NCBI GenBank assembly: GCA_017469425.1
Contig: JAFUGJ010000101.1
Coordinates: forward strand, 1 to 64,000
Source of the DNA: Bacteroidales bacterium
GTDB taxonomy: Bacteria > Bacteroidota > Bacteroidia > Bacteroidales > UBA932
Direction of reading: 5' to 3'
Length of the DNA stretch: 64,000 bases
Positions within the stretch are counted from its first letter, which is position 1. Each line of letters starts with the position of its first letter. Below the pieces are notes generated by a model, which had not been told where the DNA came from, did no database searches, and was given only the letters and a program-made list of their open reading frames with translations. Below are positions 44,995 to 55,000 of the stretch, piece by piece. The position numbers and the translations under genes were made by a program.

Positions 44995-47542
44995 GATTGG
45001 AGCCCCTTCATGGGCAAGTGTACGCGTGACGCGCCACTTGCCCGGAGAACTCGAGGGGCTGGAAAAACTGTGCAGTAATCTTTGGTGGTGCTGGAACGAC
45101 AACGCGAAAGCCCTTTTCAAATATGTGGACCCGGACATTTGGCACCGTTTCGGGCACAATCCCATGGTAATCCTCGACAAAGTATCGCTCAAGCGTTACA
45201 AACAATTGTCGAAGGATTCCGAATTCCTCGGAAGGCTGCATGCCGTGCTGGACGAATTCAATGCCTACATGGCCGAAAAGGAGCATCGCAGCGACCCTTC
45301 CGTAGCGTATTTCTGCATGGAATACGGCCTCGACACCTCGCTTCAGATTTACTCCGGAGGTCTCGGCATCCTTGCAGGCGACTACCTCAAGGAAAGCAGC
45401 GACATGAATGTGAATCTCGTCGCGGTGGGTCTTCTTTACCGTTACGGGTATTTCACACAGAAGATTACTCCCCAGGGCAACCAGGTTGCGGAGTACAATG
45501 CCCAGGACTTCCTGCGCATTCCCGCCGAGCCCGTTACTGATTCGGAAGGCAAGTGGCTCACCGTCAGCTGCCAGCTGCCCGGACGCGACCTTCACGCCCG
45601 CATCTGGAGGGTTGCGGTAGGCCGTACCGACCTGTATCTTCTCGACACCGACTTTGAAGATAACAGCCCCGAGGACCGTCAGATTACATATCAGCTCTAC
45701 GGCGGCGACTGGGAGAACCGCCTGAAGCAGGAAATCCTGCTCGGAATCGGAGGCATCCGCGCCCTGCGCGCCCTCGGCCTGCATCCTACAATCTACCATT
45801 CCAACGAGGGCCATGCCGCATTCATCGGCCTCGAGCGCCTGCGCGAATACATGTTCGAGCAGAAGATGGATTACGACGAAGCCATGGAGCTCGTGCGTGC
45901 GAGCGGTCTGTTCACCACGCACACCCCCGTTCCCGCCGGTCACGACGCTTTCGACGAGGGGATGATGTACAACTACTTCGGGCACTATCCTTCCCGCTTC
46001 GGCATCGACTGGGACACCCTTCTCGGGCTGGGCAAGGTGAATGTCCACGACCATAACGAGCGCTTCAGCATGAGCGTACTCGCCGCCAACTGCTCGCAGA
46101 ATGTGAACGGCGTGTCCATGCTGCACGGAAAGGTCAGCCAGGACATTTTCGCCCGCATGTACCCCGGGTATCTGCCGGAAGAACTGCACATAGGCTATGT
46201 AACCAACGGAGTTCACTATCCCACATGGGCGGCCAAGGAATGGAAGGCGGTGCACGCGAAGGTGTTCGGCCCCGAGTTTCAGACCCATCATTACGACAAG
46301 AGTTGCTTCGAGGGCATCTTCAATGTTTCCGACAAGGAGATATGGGATACCCGCACCGTGCTGAAGAAAGAACTCATACGCATCATAGGCGACCGCCTTT
46401 CCAATCCGGAAATCAGCAGCCATTATTCGCCGAGCGAAGTCGTGGAAATAAGGGAAAAGCTTCGTGAGGATGTGCTCACGATAGGCTTTGCCCGTCGTTT
46501 TGCAACTTACAAGAGGGCTACCCTTCTCTTCTCCGACCTCGACGAACTCGACAGCATCGTCAACAATCCCGAGCGCCCCGTGCAGTTCATCTTTGCGGGC
46601 AAGGCCCATCCTGCCGACCAGGCCGGACAGGACCTTATCAAACATATCATCGAAATCTCCAAGCAGCCCCGCTTCCTTGGCAAGATAGTGTTTGTGCCCG
46701 GATACGACATTTCCCTCGCAAAGAGGCTCGTGCAAGGCGTGGATGTGTGGCTCAACAACCCCACCCGTCCTCTCGAAGCGTCCGGCACCTCGGGCGAAAA
46801 GGCCGTGATGAACGGCGTGATGCACTTCTCCGTGCTCGACGGATGGTGGGTTGAAGGCTACAAGGAAGGCTGCGGCTGGGCACTGCCTCTGGAAAAGACT
46901 TATGACGACAACAACTACCAGAACGAACTCGACGCCGCCACGATTTATTCCATAATCGAGAATGAAATCGCTCCCGCATACTACCGCAGGGATCCTTCCA
47001 CCGGACTTTCTCAGGAGTGGCTGTCGCAGATTCGCAACACCATCGCCCATGTCGCCTGCAACTTTACCACCAACCGCATGATGGAAGACTACTGCGTGCA
47101 GTATTACAGGCCGCAGTACGACCGCTACAACTTCCTCGTCGCAGACGACTGTGCCAAGGCACGCGAGATTGCCGCATGGAAGAAGAAGGTCGCGGAAGCC
47201 TGGGGAAATATCAATGTACATTCCGTCACGGCGCCCAATGCTTCATATGTGCTCTCGCAGGACAATCCTCTCGAAAGCGAAGTGGTGGCCGACCTTGCCG
47301 GACTCACACCCGAAGACATCGGCGTGGAAATGATTTTCGCCGTTGCCGACAAGAAGAATGTTCTTCACATTCAGGAAAAGGTGGATTACGAACTCTTAAG
47401 CTTCGAAGACGGAGTCGCCACTTTCCGCGCATCCATCATACCCGAGCGTACCGGCATGTACCAGATTGGCGTGAGGATGTATGCCAAGAATGTGCTGCTT
47501 CCCCACAGGATGGACTTCCCTCTGGTCAAATGGCTGTCATAG
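44978..47542 (+). CDS. glgP: Alpha-glucan phosphorylase
   Basis: Releases glucose 1-phosphate from glycogen. The 854 residues include an N-terminal DUF3417-type region (NLWWCWNDNAKALF), the GT35 phosphorylase core, and the pyridoxal-phosphate lysine K608 in EASGTSGEKAVMNG. The C-terminal extension beyond about 720 resembles the domain seen in the 'alpha-glucan family phosphorylase' type. Last gene of the glucan cluster, overlapping ribF by 13 nt. Confidence 0.95.
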   Translation: MQQKIEIGAPSWASVRVTRHLPGELEGLEKLCSNLWWCWNDNAKALFKYVDPDIWHRFGHNPMVILDKVSLKRYKQLSKDSEFLGRLHAVLDEFNAYMAEKEHRSDPSVAYFCMEYGLDTSLQIYSGGLGILAGDYLKESSDMNVNLVAVGLLYRYGYFTQKITPQGNQVAEYNAQDFLRIPAEPVTDSEGKWLTVSCQLPGRDLHARIWRVAVGRTDLYLLDTDFEDNSPEDRQITYQLYGGDWENRLKQEILLGIGGIRALRALGLHPTIYHSNEGHAAFIGLERLREYMFEQKMDYDEAMELVRASGLFTTHTPVPAGHDAFDEGMMYNYFGHYPSRFGIDWDTLLGLGKVNVHDHNERFSMSVLAANCSQNVNGVSMLHGKVSQDIFARMYPGYLPEELHIGYVTNGVHYPTWAAKEWKAVHAKVFGPEFQTHHYDKSCFEGIFNVSDKEIWDTRTVLKKELIRIIGDRLSNPEISSHYSPSEVVEIREKLREDVLTIGFARRFATYKRATLLFSDLDELDSIVNNPERPVQFIFAGKAHPADQAGQDLIKHIIEISKQPRFLGKIVFVPGYDISLAKRLVQGVDVWLNNPTRPLEASGTSGEKAVMNGVMHFSVLDGWWVEGYKEGCGWALPLEKTYDDNNYQNELDAATIYSIIENEIAPAYYRRDPSTGLSQEWLSQIRNTIAHVACNFTTNRMMEDYCVQYYRPQYDRYNFLVADDCAKAREIAAWKKKVAEAWGNINVHSVTAPNASYVLSQDNPLESEVVADLAGLTPEDIGVEMIFAVADKKNVLHIQEKVDYELLSFEDGVATFRASIIPERTGMYQIGVRMYAKNVLLPHRMDFPLVKWLS

Positions 47543-48393
47543 CAACAGGATTCTTCGACGGTGTCCACAAAGGGCACCGTCTGATTATCGAAAAACTCGT
47601 TGCCGAGGCTCGGAGACGGGGAGAGGAGAGCATAGTGCTCACTTTCTGGCCGCATCCACGCACCGTGCTTCAGGACGATGCGCTCAGCCTGCGCCTGCTC
47701 AACACTCCCGACGAAAAGCGGAAAATACTGCTTTCACTCGGGGTTGACCGGGTGGAACAGCTGCCCTTCACCAGGGAATTCAGCCGTATGGGCACCGAAC
47801 AGTACCTGCGCGAGGTGGTCGTGGGGCGTTTCGGCGGCACTGCGATTCTTCTTGGCTACGACAACCGCATAGGGCACGACTTGCTCACTCCTTCCCAGAC
47901 CTCGGACATCGCTGCGGGCCTCGGGCTGGATGTGGTGCGGGCGGAACAGGTTTCGTCCGTAGGCATTGCGGTGAGTTCCACCAAGATACGCGCGGCGCTG
48001 CGAAGCGGTGATGTGAAGCTTGCATCCTCCTATCTCGGTTACGACTACAGCCTCTGCGGTGAAGTGGTTCATGGGAAGAAGCTGGGCCGCACGATAGGCT
48101 TTCCTACTGCCAACATGGAAGTATCGGAGCCCCTCAAGATGGTTCCCGCCCCCGGAGTATACGCCAGCGTCGTGGAAGTGGGAGGAAGGGAGTTCGGAGG
48201 CATGACCAACATCGGCTCCGCCATCGAAACCCATATCTTCGCTTTCGACGAACAGATTTACGGGCAGCGCATCACTGTGGCCTTTTCGGACCGCGTGCGC
48301 GACGAGATTTCATTCGGCTCTTTGCAGGATTTGAAAAAGCAGTTGCAGACCGATGAAGAATGTTGCAAAAAATTATTATCTTTGCATAAATGA
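47530..48393 (+). CDS. ribF: Bifunctional riboflavin kinase / FAD synthetase
   Basis: Makes FMN and FAD. ATG at 47530 (MAVIATGFFDGVHKGHR) gives 287 residues; the frame continues upstream inside glgP but that part is not protein-like. The N-terminal nucleotidyltransferase has GFFDGVHKGH and a C-terminal SSTKIR motif; the riboflavin kinase domain has GRTIGFPTANM. It overlaps the end of glgP by 13 nt. The family is normally 300-310 long, so a few N-terminal residues are trimmed here. Confidence 0.95.
   Translation: MAVIATGFFDGVHKGHRLIIEKLVAEARRRGEESIVLTFWPHPRTVLQDDALSLRLLNTPDEKRKILLSLGVDRVEQLPFTREFSRMGTEQYLREVVVGRFGGTAILLGYDNRIGHDLLTPSQTSDIAAGLGLDVVRAEQVSSVGIAVSSTKIRAALRSGDVKLASSYLGYDYSLCGEVVHGKKLGRTIGFPTANMEVSEPLKMVPAPGVYASVVEVGGREFGGMTNIGSAIETHIFAFDEQIYGQRITVAFSDRVRDEISFGSLQDLKKQLQTDEECCKKLLSLHK
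48377..48384 (+). promoter_or_regulatory. Candidate -7 element of greA
   Basis: TATCTTTG at the 3' end of ribF, 66 nt before the greA ATG; the -33 match is poor. Confidence 0.4.
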
Positions 48394-48400
48394 CAAAAGC

Positions 48401-48433
48401 GAGGGTTCTGCCGCAAGGGCAGGACTCCTTTTT
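48401..48433 (+). terminator. Hairpin with T run between ribF and greA
   Basis: GTTCTGCC (48405-48412) pairs with GGCAGGAC (48418-48425) through one G-T pair, followed by TCCTTTTT. It can end the ribF transcript; if the -7 element at 48377 is used it lies in the greA leader and could act as an attenuator. Confidence 0.7.
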
Positions 48434-48450
48434 GATTAACCAATACTAAT

Positions 48451-48921
48451 ATGGCAGCAATACATTATATGAGCCAGGAAGGGCTCGACAAACTTAAGAA
48501 AGAACTTGCAGATGCGCTCGCCCAGCGTCCTGTGATTTCTGCCGCAATCGCCGAAGCGCGCGAAAAGGGCGACCTCTCCGAGAATGCCGAATATGAGTCG
48601 GCCAGGGAGGCGCAGGGCCTGCTCGAACTGAAGATAGCCCAGCTCCAGAACCAGGTCGCCAACGCAAAAGTAGTGGCGGCTTCACAGCTCGGCACCGACA
48701 AAGTACAGATGCTCAACAAAGTAAAGGTGCAGAACATCACCGCAGGTGCGGTGATGGAGTTCACCATCGTGGGCGAGTCTGAAGCCGATTTCTCAAAGGG
48801 GCGCCTTGCCGCCACCACTCCCATTGCAAAGGCTCTCATGGGCCATGGCAAAGGTGATGTCGTGGAGGCTCAGGTTCCTTCCGGCGTACTCAAGTTCAAG
48901 ATTCTCGACATTTCAATTTAG
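48451..48921 (+). CDS. greA: Transcription elongation factor GreA
   Basis: Rescues backtracked RNA polymerase by stimulating transcript cleavage. 156 residues with the N-terminal coiled coil whose tip carries the acidic pair region (AREKGDLSENAEYESAREAQ) and the C-terminal FKBP-like domain (PIAKALMGHGKGDVVEAQVP). Length and motifs are normal. It is followed 6 nt later by the HIT gene. Confidence 0.96.
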   Translation: MAAIHYMSQEGLDKLKKELADALAQRPVISAAIAEAREKGDLSENAEYESAREAQGLLELKIAQLQNQVANAKVVAASQLGTDKVQMLNKVKVQNITAGAVMEFTIVGESEADFSKGRLAATTPIAKALMGHGKGDVVEAQVPSGVLKFKILDISI

Positions 48922-48927
48922 TGCGAT

Positions 48928-49332
48928 ATGGCTACACTGTTCACACGCATAGCAAACGGGGAAATCCCTTCTTATAAAGTGGCTGAAAACGAGGATTTTT
49001 ATGCTTTTCTCGACATCAGCCCGCTCGCGCCCGGGCATACCCTCGTGATTCCCAAGAAGGTTGAGGACGATTATATCTTCAATCTCGATTCTTCCGTGTA
49101 TGAAGGTCTCTGGGCCTTTGCGCGTAAAGTCGCCGTCGCCATCAAAGCCGCCGTTCCCTGCAAAAGGGTAGGCGTGGCCGTGCTCGGCATGGAAGTGCCC
49201 CACACTCACATTCACCTTGTGCCTCTGCAGAACGAGGGTGACATGGATTTCCGCAAGCAGAAGCCCGTGGTTACCGATGAGCAGAAAGCCGAAATCGCCA
49301 AATCCATACTTTCCGAATATGAAAAGCTTTAG
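48928..49332 (+). CDS. HIT family nucleotide-binding protein
   Basis: 134-residue histidine-triad protein, Hint-like, hydrolysing nucleoside phosphoramidates or related substrates. The triad motif is seen as PHTHIHLVPL, and the upstream HTLVIPKK loop is also typical. It follows greA by 6 nt and overlaps the next lipoprotein gene by 14 nt. Confidence 0.93.
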   Translation: MATLFTRIANGEIPSYKVAENEDFYAFLDISPLAPGHTLVIPKKVEDDYIFNLDSSVYEGLWAFARKVAVAIKAAVPCKRVGVAVLGMEVPHTHIHLVPLQNEGDMDFRKQKPVVTDEQKAEIAKSILSEYEKL

Positions 49333-50422
49333 ACTTGCCGCTTTTGCCGCTGCGGTGCTTCTTCTTGCATCCTGTACTTCCAACAAGGCAGGCATCAGTG
49401 CCAGCATCCCTTCCGCTCCCAATTCGGCGCTTGTCATCAAGCAGCTGAACGGCACTGCGGTAAGCGTCCTTGATACTGTCAAAACCGATGCTGCGGGTGC
49501 GTTCAGGTACAATGTCAAACTTCAGCCCGGGCAGCCCGAGTTCATCTATATCTACAAGGGCGACACCCGTCTCGCCTCGCTTCTTGCCCAGGCCGGGGAG
49601 ACTCTTGCCGTCGAGGCCGACACTCTCGGAAATTACACGGTGGAAGGTTCCGATGCTTCCGCTCTTCTGAAGCGTGGGGATGATGCCTACAAGGCTTTCC
49701 TCTCCCGCATCGTTGCTCTGTCCAATTCCGGTGCGGAGCCCGCAGAAATCGCGAAAGAGTATGTGTCGCACTATCGTGAAAGCGCAAAATTCGTCCTGGA
49801 AAACAGCGGTTCGCTTGCCGTGATTCCCGTGCTTTACGAAGGGATGCCCGACGCTCCCACATTCAGCAGCCTCACCGACGCATTCATTTTCCGCCGCGTC
49901 TGCGATTCGCTTTCTACATTGTATCCCGACTCAAAATATGTAAAGGCCCTCGAAAAGGAAACCCAGCGCAGGGAACATCTTTTCAACTTGTCAAACAGCC
50001 TGAATTCCGCCAGCGAATCACCTTATCCTGAACTCAATCTGCCCGGCCTGGACGGGCAGAAGGTTTCGTTGACCGGACTTGATGCCAAGCTCGTTCTGGT
50101 TTATTTCTGGTCTGCTTCGGATGCCACCCACAAGATTTTCAATCAGGATGTGCTCAAGCCTCTTTATGCCCAATATGCATCCAGAGGTTTTGATATTTAT
50201 GCCGTGGGCGTCGGTGCCGACAAGGTTGAATGGGCCCAGGTTGTGAAGGACCAGCAGCTTCCCTGGAAGAATGTGAACGACGGCCTCGGCACTGCATCGA
50301 GAGCACTGTATCTTTACAATGTGCAGAGTGTGCCTGCATGTGTTCTGGTGTCTGAAAAGGAAGTACGGCAGGTGGAAGTGAGCGAAAAGGCTCTCCGCGC
50401 AGCCCTTGCAAGTATGCTTTGA
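49319..50422 (+). CDS. Thioredoxin-fold lipoprotein without active-site cysteines
   Basis: 367-residue lipoprotein (ATG at 49319, lipobox LLASC, Cys19) with an N-terminal DUF4369-like beta domain (about 25-130) and a C-terminal TlpA/AhpC-type thioredoxin fold (about 240-367). Where family members have WCxxC this one has WSASDATHK, so redox activity is not expected; cis-Pro appears in QSVPACVLV. It is probably a periplasmic or outer-membrane-facing binding protein. The frame extends upstream to 49217, but that is the HIT gene in another frame. Confidence 0.85.
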   Translation: MKSFRLAAFAAAVLLLASCTSNKAGISASIPSAPNSALVIKQLNGTAVSVLDTVKTDAAGAFRYNVKLQPGQPEFIYIYKGDTRLASLLAQAGETLAVEADTLGNYTVEGSDASALLKRGDDAYKAFLSRIVALSNSGAEPAEIAKEYVSHYRESAKFVLENSGSLAVIPVLYEGMPDAPTFSSLTDAFIFRRVCDSLSTLYPDSKYVKALEKETQRREHLFNLSNSLNSASESPYPELNLPGLDGQKVSLTGLDAKLVLVYFWSASDATHKIFNQDVLKPLYAQYASRGFDIYAVGVGADKVEWAQVVKDQQLPWKNVNDGLGTASRALYLYNVQSVPACVLVSEKEVRQVEVSEKALRAALASML

Positions 50423-50431
50423 CACTTGCCT

Positions 50432-50800
50432 ATGAACGGTATCTGGACCGTGTTGATGCTGGTTGCGTCAAACATCTTCATGACTTTTGCCTGGTACGGG
50501 CATCTGAAACTCAGCGAAATGAAAATATCTACGGGATGGCCGCTGATTGCAGTCATCCTTTTTTCCTGGGGCATCGCTTTCTTTGAGTATTGCCTTACCG
50601 TTCCGGCAAACCGCATAGGCTTTTCCGGCAATGGAGGTCCGTTCAACCTGATGCAGTTGAAAGTGATTCAGGAGGTAGTATCCCTTACGGTGTTTTCCCT
50701 GATTGTGCTCTTCGTATTCAAGGGACAGGCCATCCAGTGGAACCACATTGCCGCCTTCGTCTGCCTTGTGCTCGCGGTTTTCTTCGTGTTCCTAAAATAG
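50432..50800 (+). CDS. DMT family membrane protein (DUF486)
   Basis: 122-residue inner-membrane protein with four hydrophobic helices, matching DUF486 (NIFMTFAWYGHLK, ISWG-like ILFSWGIAFFEYCLTVPANRIG). ATG at 50432 is used; the frame's earlier option at 50426 is TTG. The family is conserved and of unknown function, possibly a small transporter. Its last 9 nt overlap the convergent tsaB gene. Confidence 0.9.
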   Translation: MNGIWTVLMLVASNIFMTFAWYGHLKLSEMKISTGWPLIAVILFSWGIAFFEYCLTVPANRIGFSGNGGPFNLMQLKVIQEVVSLTVFSLIVLFVFKGQAIQWNHIAAFVCLVLAVFFVFLK

Positions 50801-51475
50801 TTTCTTGCCCACGGTGGCAACGAATTGTTTGAGATAGAAGGGTTCGAAGTACGCAATGTCTTCGAACTCTTTCTTTTCGAATTTTGCAAGGGCGGGGGTG
50901 AGCATCGCCTTGGCTTCCGGGCAGCATTGGATGAAGCGGGAGGCGGGGAGTACTTCGCGACATTTGTCTGCCGCATCGCCTATGACGGTAACCGGTCCGG
51001 AAGCAAACAGGTCTGCGAAACTGTTTTCATCCAGCACTGCCGGGGCGATGTCGGACAGGCGCTGCCCGGAAGGGGAATAGACGGCTGTGTAAACCTCCAT
51101 CCTTCTGGCATCCACTACGGGGAGTATGCCCGTGCATCCCTCGGGAAGAAGCCCGCCTTCGATTGCCTGCCATGCAAGGACATCGAGGGTGCTGACGGCC
51201 AATAAAGGGATGCCCGCGCCGAAACAAAGCCCCTTTGCGGTGGATACGCCGACCCGCAGTCCTGTGTAGGAACCGGGGCCCATGCTGACGGCAACGGCGT
51301 CCAGGTCCGATGCGCGGAGCCCGCATTCATCCAGAACTTCTTTTGCAAAGACGGCGGTAAGGGATGCGTGTGCGCGGGGCTCGGCACTGCGGCGCTCTGC
51401 GGCAATCTTTCCGTCAATTGCAAGTGCTACCGAGCACAGCGAAGTGGATGTTTCGATAAGGAGCAGTTCAGACAT
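50792..51475 (-). CDS. tsaB: tRNA threonylcarbamoyladenosine biosynthesis protein TsaB
   Basis: Partner of TsaD and TsaE in making t6A37 of ANN-decoding tRNAs. The 227-residue protein begins MSELLLIETSTSLCSVAL and has GPGSYTGLRVG, the ASKHA-fold signature of TsaB. ATG at 51475 is chosen; the longer option starts with TTG. It overlaps the cvpA stop by 8 nt upstream and DUF486 by 9 nt at its end. Confidence 0.94.
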   Translation of the reverse strand: MSELLLIETSTSLCSVALAIDGKIAAERRSAEPRAHASLTAVFAKEVLDECGLRASDLDAVAVSMGPGSYTGLRVGVSTAKGLCFGAGIPLLAVSTLDVLAWQAIEGGLLPEGCTGILPVVDARRMEVYTAVYSPSGQRLSDIAPAVLDENSFADLFASGPVTVIGDAADKCREVLPASRFIQCCPEAKAMLTPALAKFEKKEFEDIAYFEPFYLKQFVATVGKKLF

Positions 51476-51962
51476 TGGCAATCAATGATTTCAGGTAGGG
51501 GAAAACCTTGAGTGAAAGTTCGCTCAGGCTCTGATAGACTATGGATGATTCAAGCACTTCGGGCTTCACTATCATGTATTTTGCATTGACAGGGTTGAAA
51601 ATGAAGATGATGAGGCTGATTATCAGCGCGGCTTTCAGCAGGGCGAAAACGAGCCCTGCAAGGCGGTTCAGCCAGCTTAACGACGCCAGCTTCAGCACTC
51701 CTGTGAGGAGCCTGCCGAGCAGCGATAGCAGCACTATGGCGATGATTACCATGAGCGCGAAGGCGATAATGTTTGTTATCTTTGGCTCCAGCGAGAGAAA
51801 ACCCGACATCCATACGGCCAGGGGGCCGGAAAATTTGAAGGCGGCCCATACACCCACGAAAACGGACACGAGAGATACGACTTGTTCGACTATCCCTTTC
51901 CGTATCCCCGTCACGAGGGCGGGTACGAAACATACAAGAAGTATAATGTCAAGAGTTTCCAA
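51468..51962 (-). CDS. CvpA family membrane protein
   Basis: 164 residues with four predicted membrane segments (about 5-20, 25-45, 63-85, 100-122). It matches CvpA/colicin V production-type proteins, which are conserved in Bacteroidota and likely function in the cell envelope, not in colicin secretion. It is first in a cvpA-tsaB operon and divergent from ileS with a 52-nt gap. Confidence 0.85.
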   Translation of the reverse strand: METLDIILLVCFVPALVTGIRKGIVEQVVSLVSVFVGVWAAFKFSGPLAVWMSGFLSLEPKITNIIAFALMVIIAIVLLSLLGRLLTGVLKLASLSWLNRLAGLVFALLKAALIISLIIFIFNPVNAKYMIVKPEVLESSIVYQSLSELSLKVFPYLKSLIANV

Positions 51963-51971
51963 AGAATTGAT

Positions 51972-51979
51972 TATATTTG
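51972..51979 (+). promoter_or_regulatory. Candidate -7 element of ileS
   Basis: TATATTTG, 35 nt before the ileS ATG; the -33 match is poor. The leader (TAAGGACAAATTTAAGGAAAA) is A-rich, as usual for Bacteroidota start regions. Confidence 0.45.
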
Positions 51980-52014
51980 TAAATTATTTATAAGGACAAA
52001 TTTAAGGAAAAAAT

Positions 52015-55000
52015 ATGACATTCAAAGAATATAAGGGATTGGACTTGGTTGCCACCGGCAACCGTGTGTTGGAACGCTGGAAGGAACACAAGGCTTTCGA
52101 GAATAGTCTCGAACTCTCGGAAGGGGAGCCGGAGTTCATCTTCTTTGAAGGTCCTCCTTCTGCCAACGGAATGCCCGGCATACATCATGTGATGGCCCGT
52201 TCCATCAAGGATGCCATCTGCCGCTACAAGAGCCAGACCGGGCACAAGGTGCGTCGCCGCGCAGGATGGGATACCCACGGGCTGCCCGTGGAACTCAGCG
52301 TGGAAAAGAAACTCGGCATCACCAAGGCCGACATCGGCACCAAAATCACCGTAGAGGAATACAACCGCACCTGCCGCGAGGAGGTGATGAAATATACTGC
52401 GGAGTGGGAGAACATGACGCAGCGTGTGGGCTACTGGGTTGACATGAACGACCCGTACATCACCTACGACAACCGCTACATCGAGACCCTCTGGTATCTG
52501 CTTCGCAGGATTTACGACAAGGGGCTGCTCTACAAGGGCAAGACCATTCAGCCCTATTCTCCTACCGACGGTACGGGCCTGAGTTCCCACGAGCTCAACC
52601 AGCCCGGATGCTATAAGGATGTCACCGACACCACCGCTACCGTGCAGTTCGAAGTCGTCCGCAACGAGGTTTCCGAGAAGCTCTTCGGCGAAGGTCCGGT
52701 CTACTTCCTTGCCTGGACCACGACGCCATGGACCCTTCCTTCCAATACGGCTCTCTGCGTCGGCCCCAAAATCGACTATGTCCGCGTGAAATCCACCAAT
52801 CCCTATACCGGGGAACCTGCGGTATATGTGCTTGCGGAAGCTCTGGTGGGAGCCTGGTTCAATGATAAGATACCCTACGAAGTGCTTCCCGGAAAGATGA
52901 AGGGCACGGAGCTCGCGGGCATTGCCTACAGGCAGCTGATTCCCTGGTTCAAGCCCGACGGAAAGGCATTTGAAGTCATACTCGGCGACTATGTCACCAC
53001 CGAGGACGGTACGGGCATAGTGCATATCGCACCCACCTTCGGCGCCGACGACAAGAAGGTTGCCACCATCGCGGGAATCGCCCCCCTCATGGTTGTCGAC
53101 CGCGACGGAAATCCCCAGGCGCAGGTGGACCGCCAGGGGCGCTTCTATCGCCTGGAAGACCTCGACCCAGCCTATGTGGCAGCGTCCGTGGACCCTTCAT
53201 ACAAGGAGTTCGAGGGCCGCTATGTGAAGAACGCCATCGAAAACTTCTTCCGCCAGTTCTCCGGACAGGAGCCTCTCGGAAAAGACGCTCCCACGCTCGA
53301 CATCGACCTCAGCGTCATGCTGAAGGCGCAGGGCAAGGCTTTCCGCATCCAGAAGCATGTGCACAGCTATCCTCACAGTTGGCGCACCGATGTTCCCATC
53401 CTCTACTATCCCCTCGACTCCTGGTTCATCCGCACCAGCGCGGTGAAGGACGACATGGTGGCCTTGAACAATCAGATACGCTGGAAGCCCGAATCCACCG
53501 GTACGGGCCGCTTCGGGGTGTGGCTCGAGAACATCCAGGACTGGAATCTCAGCCGCAGCCGTTTCTGGGGCACCCCTCTGCCCATCTGGCGTACCGAGGA
53601 CGGGAAGGAGGAAATCTGCATAGGGAGCGTAAAAGAACTCTATTCCGAGATAGAAAAGGCGGTAGGGGCCGGTTTCATGGCCTCCAATCCGCTCAAGCTT
53701 CAGGGCTTCAACCCCGACGACATGAGCAAGGAAAACTACGACCGCATCGACCTGCACCGGCCTTATGTGGATGAAATATTCCTCGTGAGCCCGAGCGGAC
53801 GCAAGATGGTGCGCGAGAGCGACCTCATCGATGTATGGTTCGACTCGGGAGCAATGCCTTATGCCCAGACAGGGCTCCGCGGCCTCGGCACTTCCGACTT
53901 CGGCAGCACAGCCGACTTCATTGCGGAAGGAGTGGACCAGACCCGCGGATGGTTCTATACCCTGCATGCAATCCATACCATGGTAAGCGGCACGCCTGCG
54001 TTCAAACGCGTGATTTCCAACGGCTTGGTGCTCGACAAGAACGGCAACAAGATGAGCAAGCGCCTCGGCAACGCTGTTGACCCCTTCAAGGCCCTTGACA
54101 CCTACGGGGCCGACGCCCTCCGCTGGTACATGCTTACCAATGCCCAGCCCTGGGATAATCTGCGTTTCGACGAGGCCGGAGTGGACGAGGTGCGCCGCAA
54201 GTTCTTCGGCACGCTCTACAACACCTACTCTTTCTTCGCCCTCTATGCCAATGTGGACGGCTTCGACCCTTGTGCCGAAGAGGTACCGGTGGCTCTGCGG
54301 CCCGAAATCGACAGGTGGATAGTATCGCTTCAGAACAGCCTCATCCGCGATGTGCGCGCCGCATACGAAGACTACGACATCACCCTTGCAGGCAGACTCA
54401 TCCAGACCTTCGTCTGCGACCATCTTTCCAACTGGTATGTGCGTCTGAACCGCAAGCGCTTCTGGGGTGGGGAATTCTCCGCCGACAAACTCTCCGCGTA
54501 TCAGACCCTTTACGGAGTGCTCCGTACCGTGGCCCTGCTCTCCGCTCCCATCGCTCCTTTTTATGCCGACGAACTCTGGCGCGACCTCGTGCCCGCTTCG
54601 GAGTGCGTGCATTTCGAGTCCATGCCGGAGGCGGACGGCGCTCTTATCGACAAAGACCTGGAGCAGCGCATGGAGCTTGCCCAGAAGGCCACTTCGCTCG
54701 TGCTTGCGCTTCGCCGCAAGGTGAACATCAAGGTCAAGCAGCCGCTTGCCAAAATGCTGATTCCGGTCATTTCGGAGGAACTTCGTTCCGCGCTCGAAAA
54801 GGTCAAGGACATCATTCTTGCCGAGGTGAATGTCAAGGACGCCGAGTTCATTGCCGACACCGCCGGTATCATCACCAAGAAAATCAAACCCAACTTCCGT
54901 GTCCTTGGCAAGAAGCATGGCGCCCGGATGAAGGAGATTGCCGCTGCGTTCGCCAAGCTCGACCAGGCAGGAATTTCGGACATCCAGGCTTCGGAGCAGT

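Noticed and set aside
45008..47221. 737-codon open frame on the minus strand across glgP
   Set aside because: Lies wholly opposite a clear phosphorylase gene; composition is typical of a shadow frame in GC-rich DNA.
53197..54918. 573-codon minus-strand frame across ileS
   Set aside because: Antisense to a conserved gene with motifs intact; no signal, promoter or protein-like segments.
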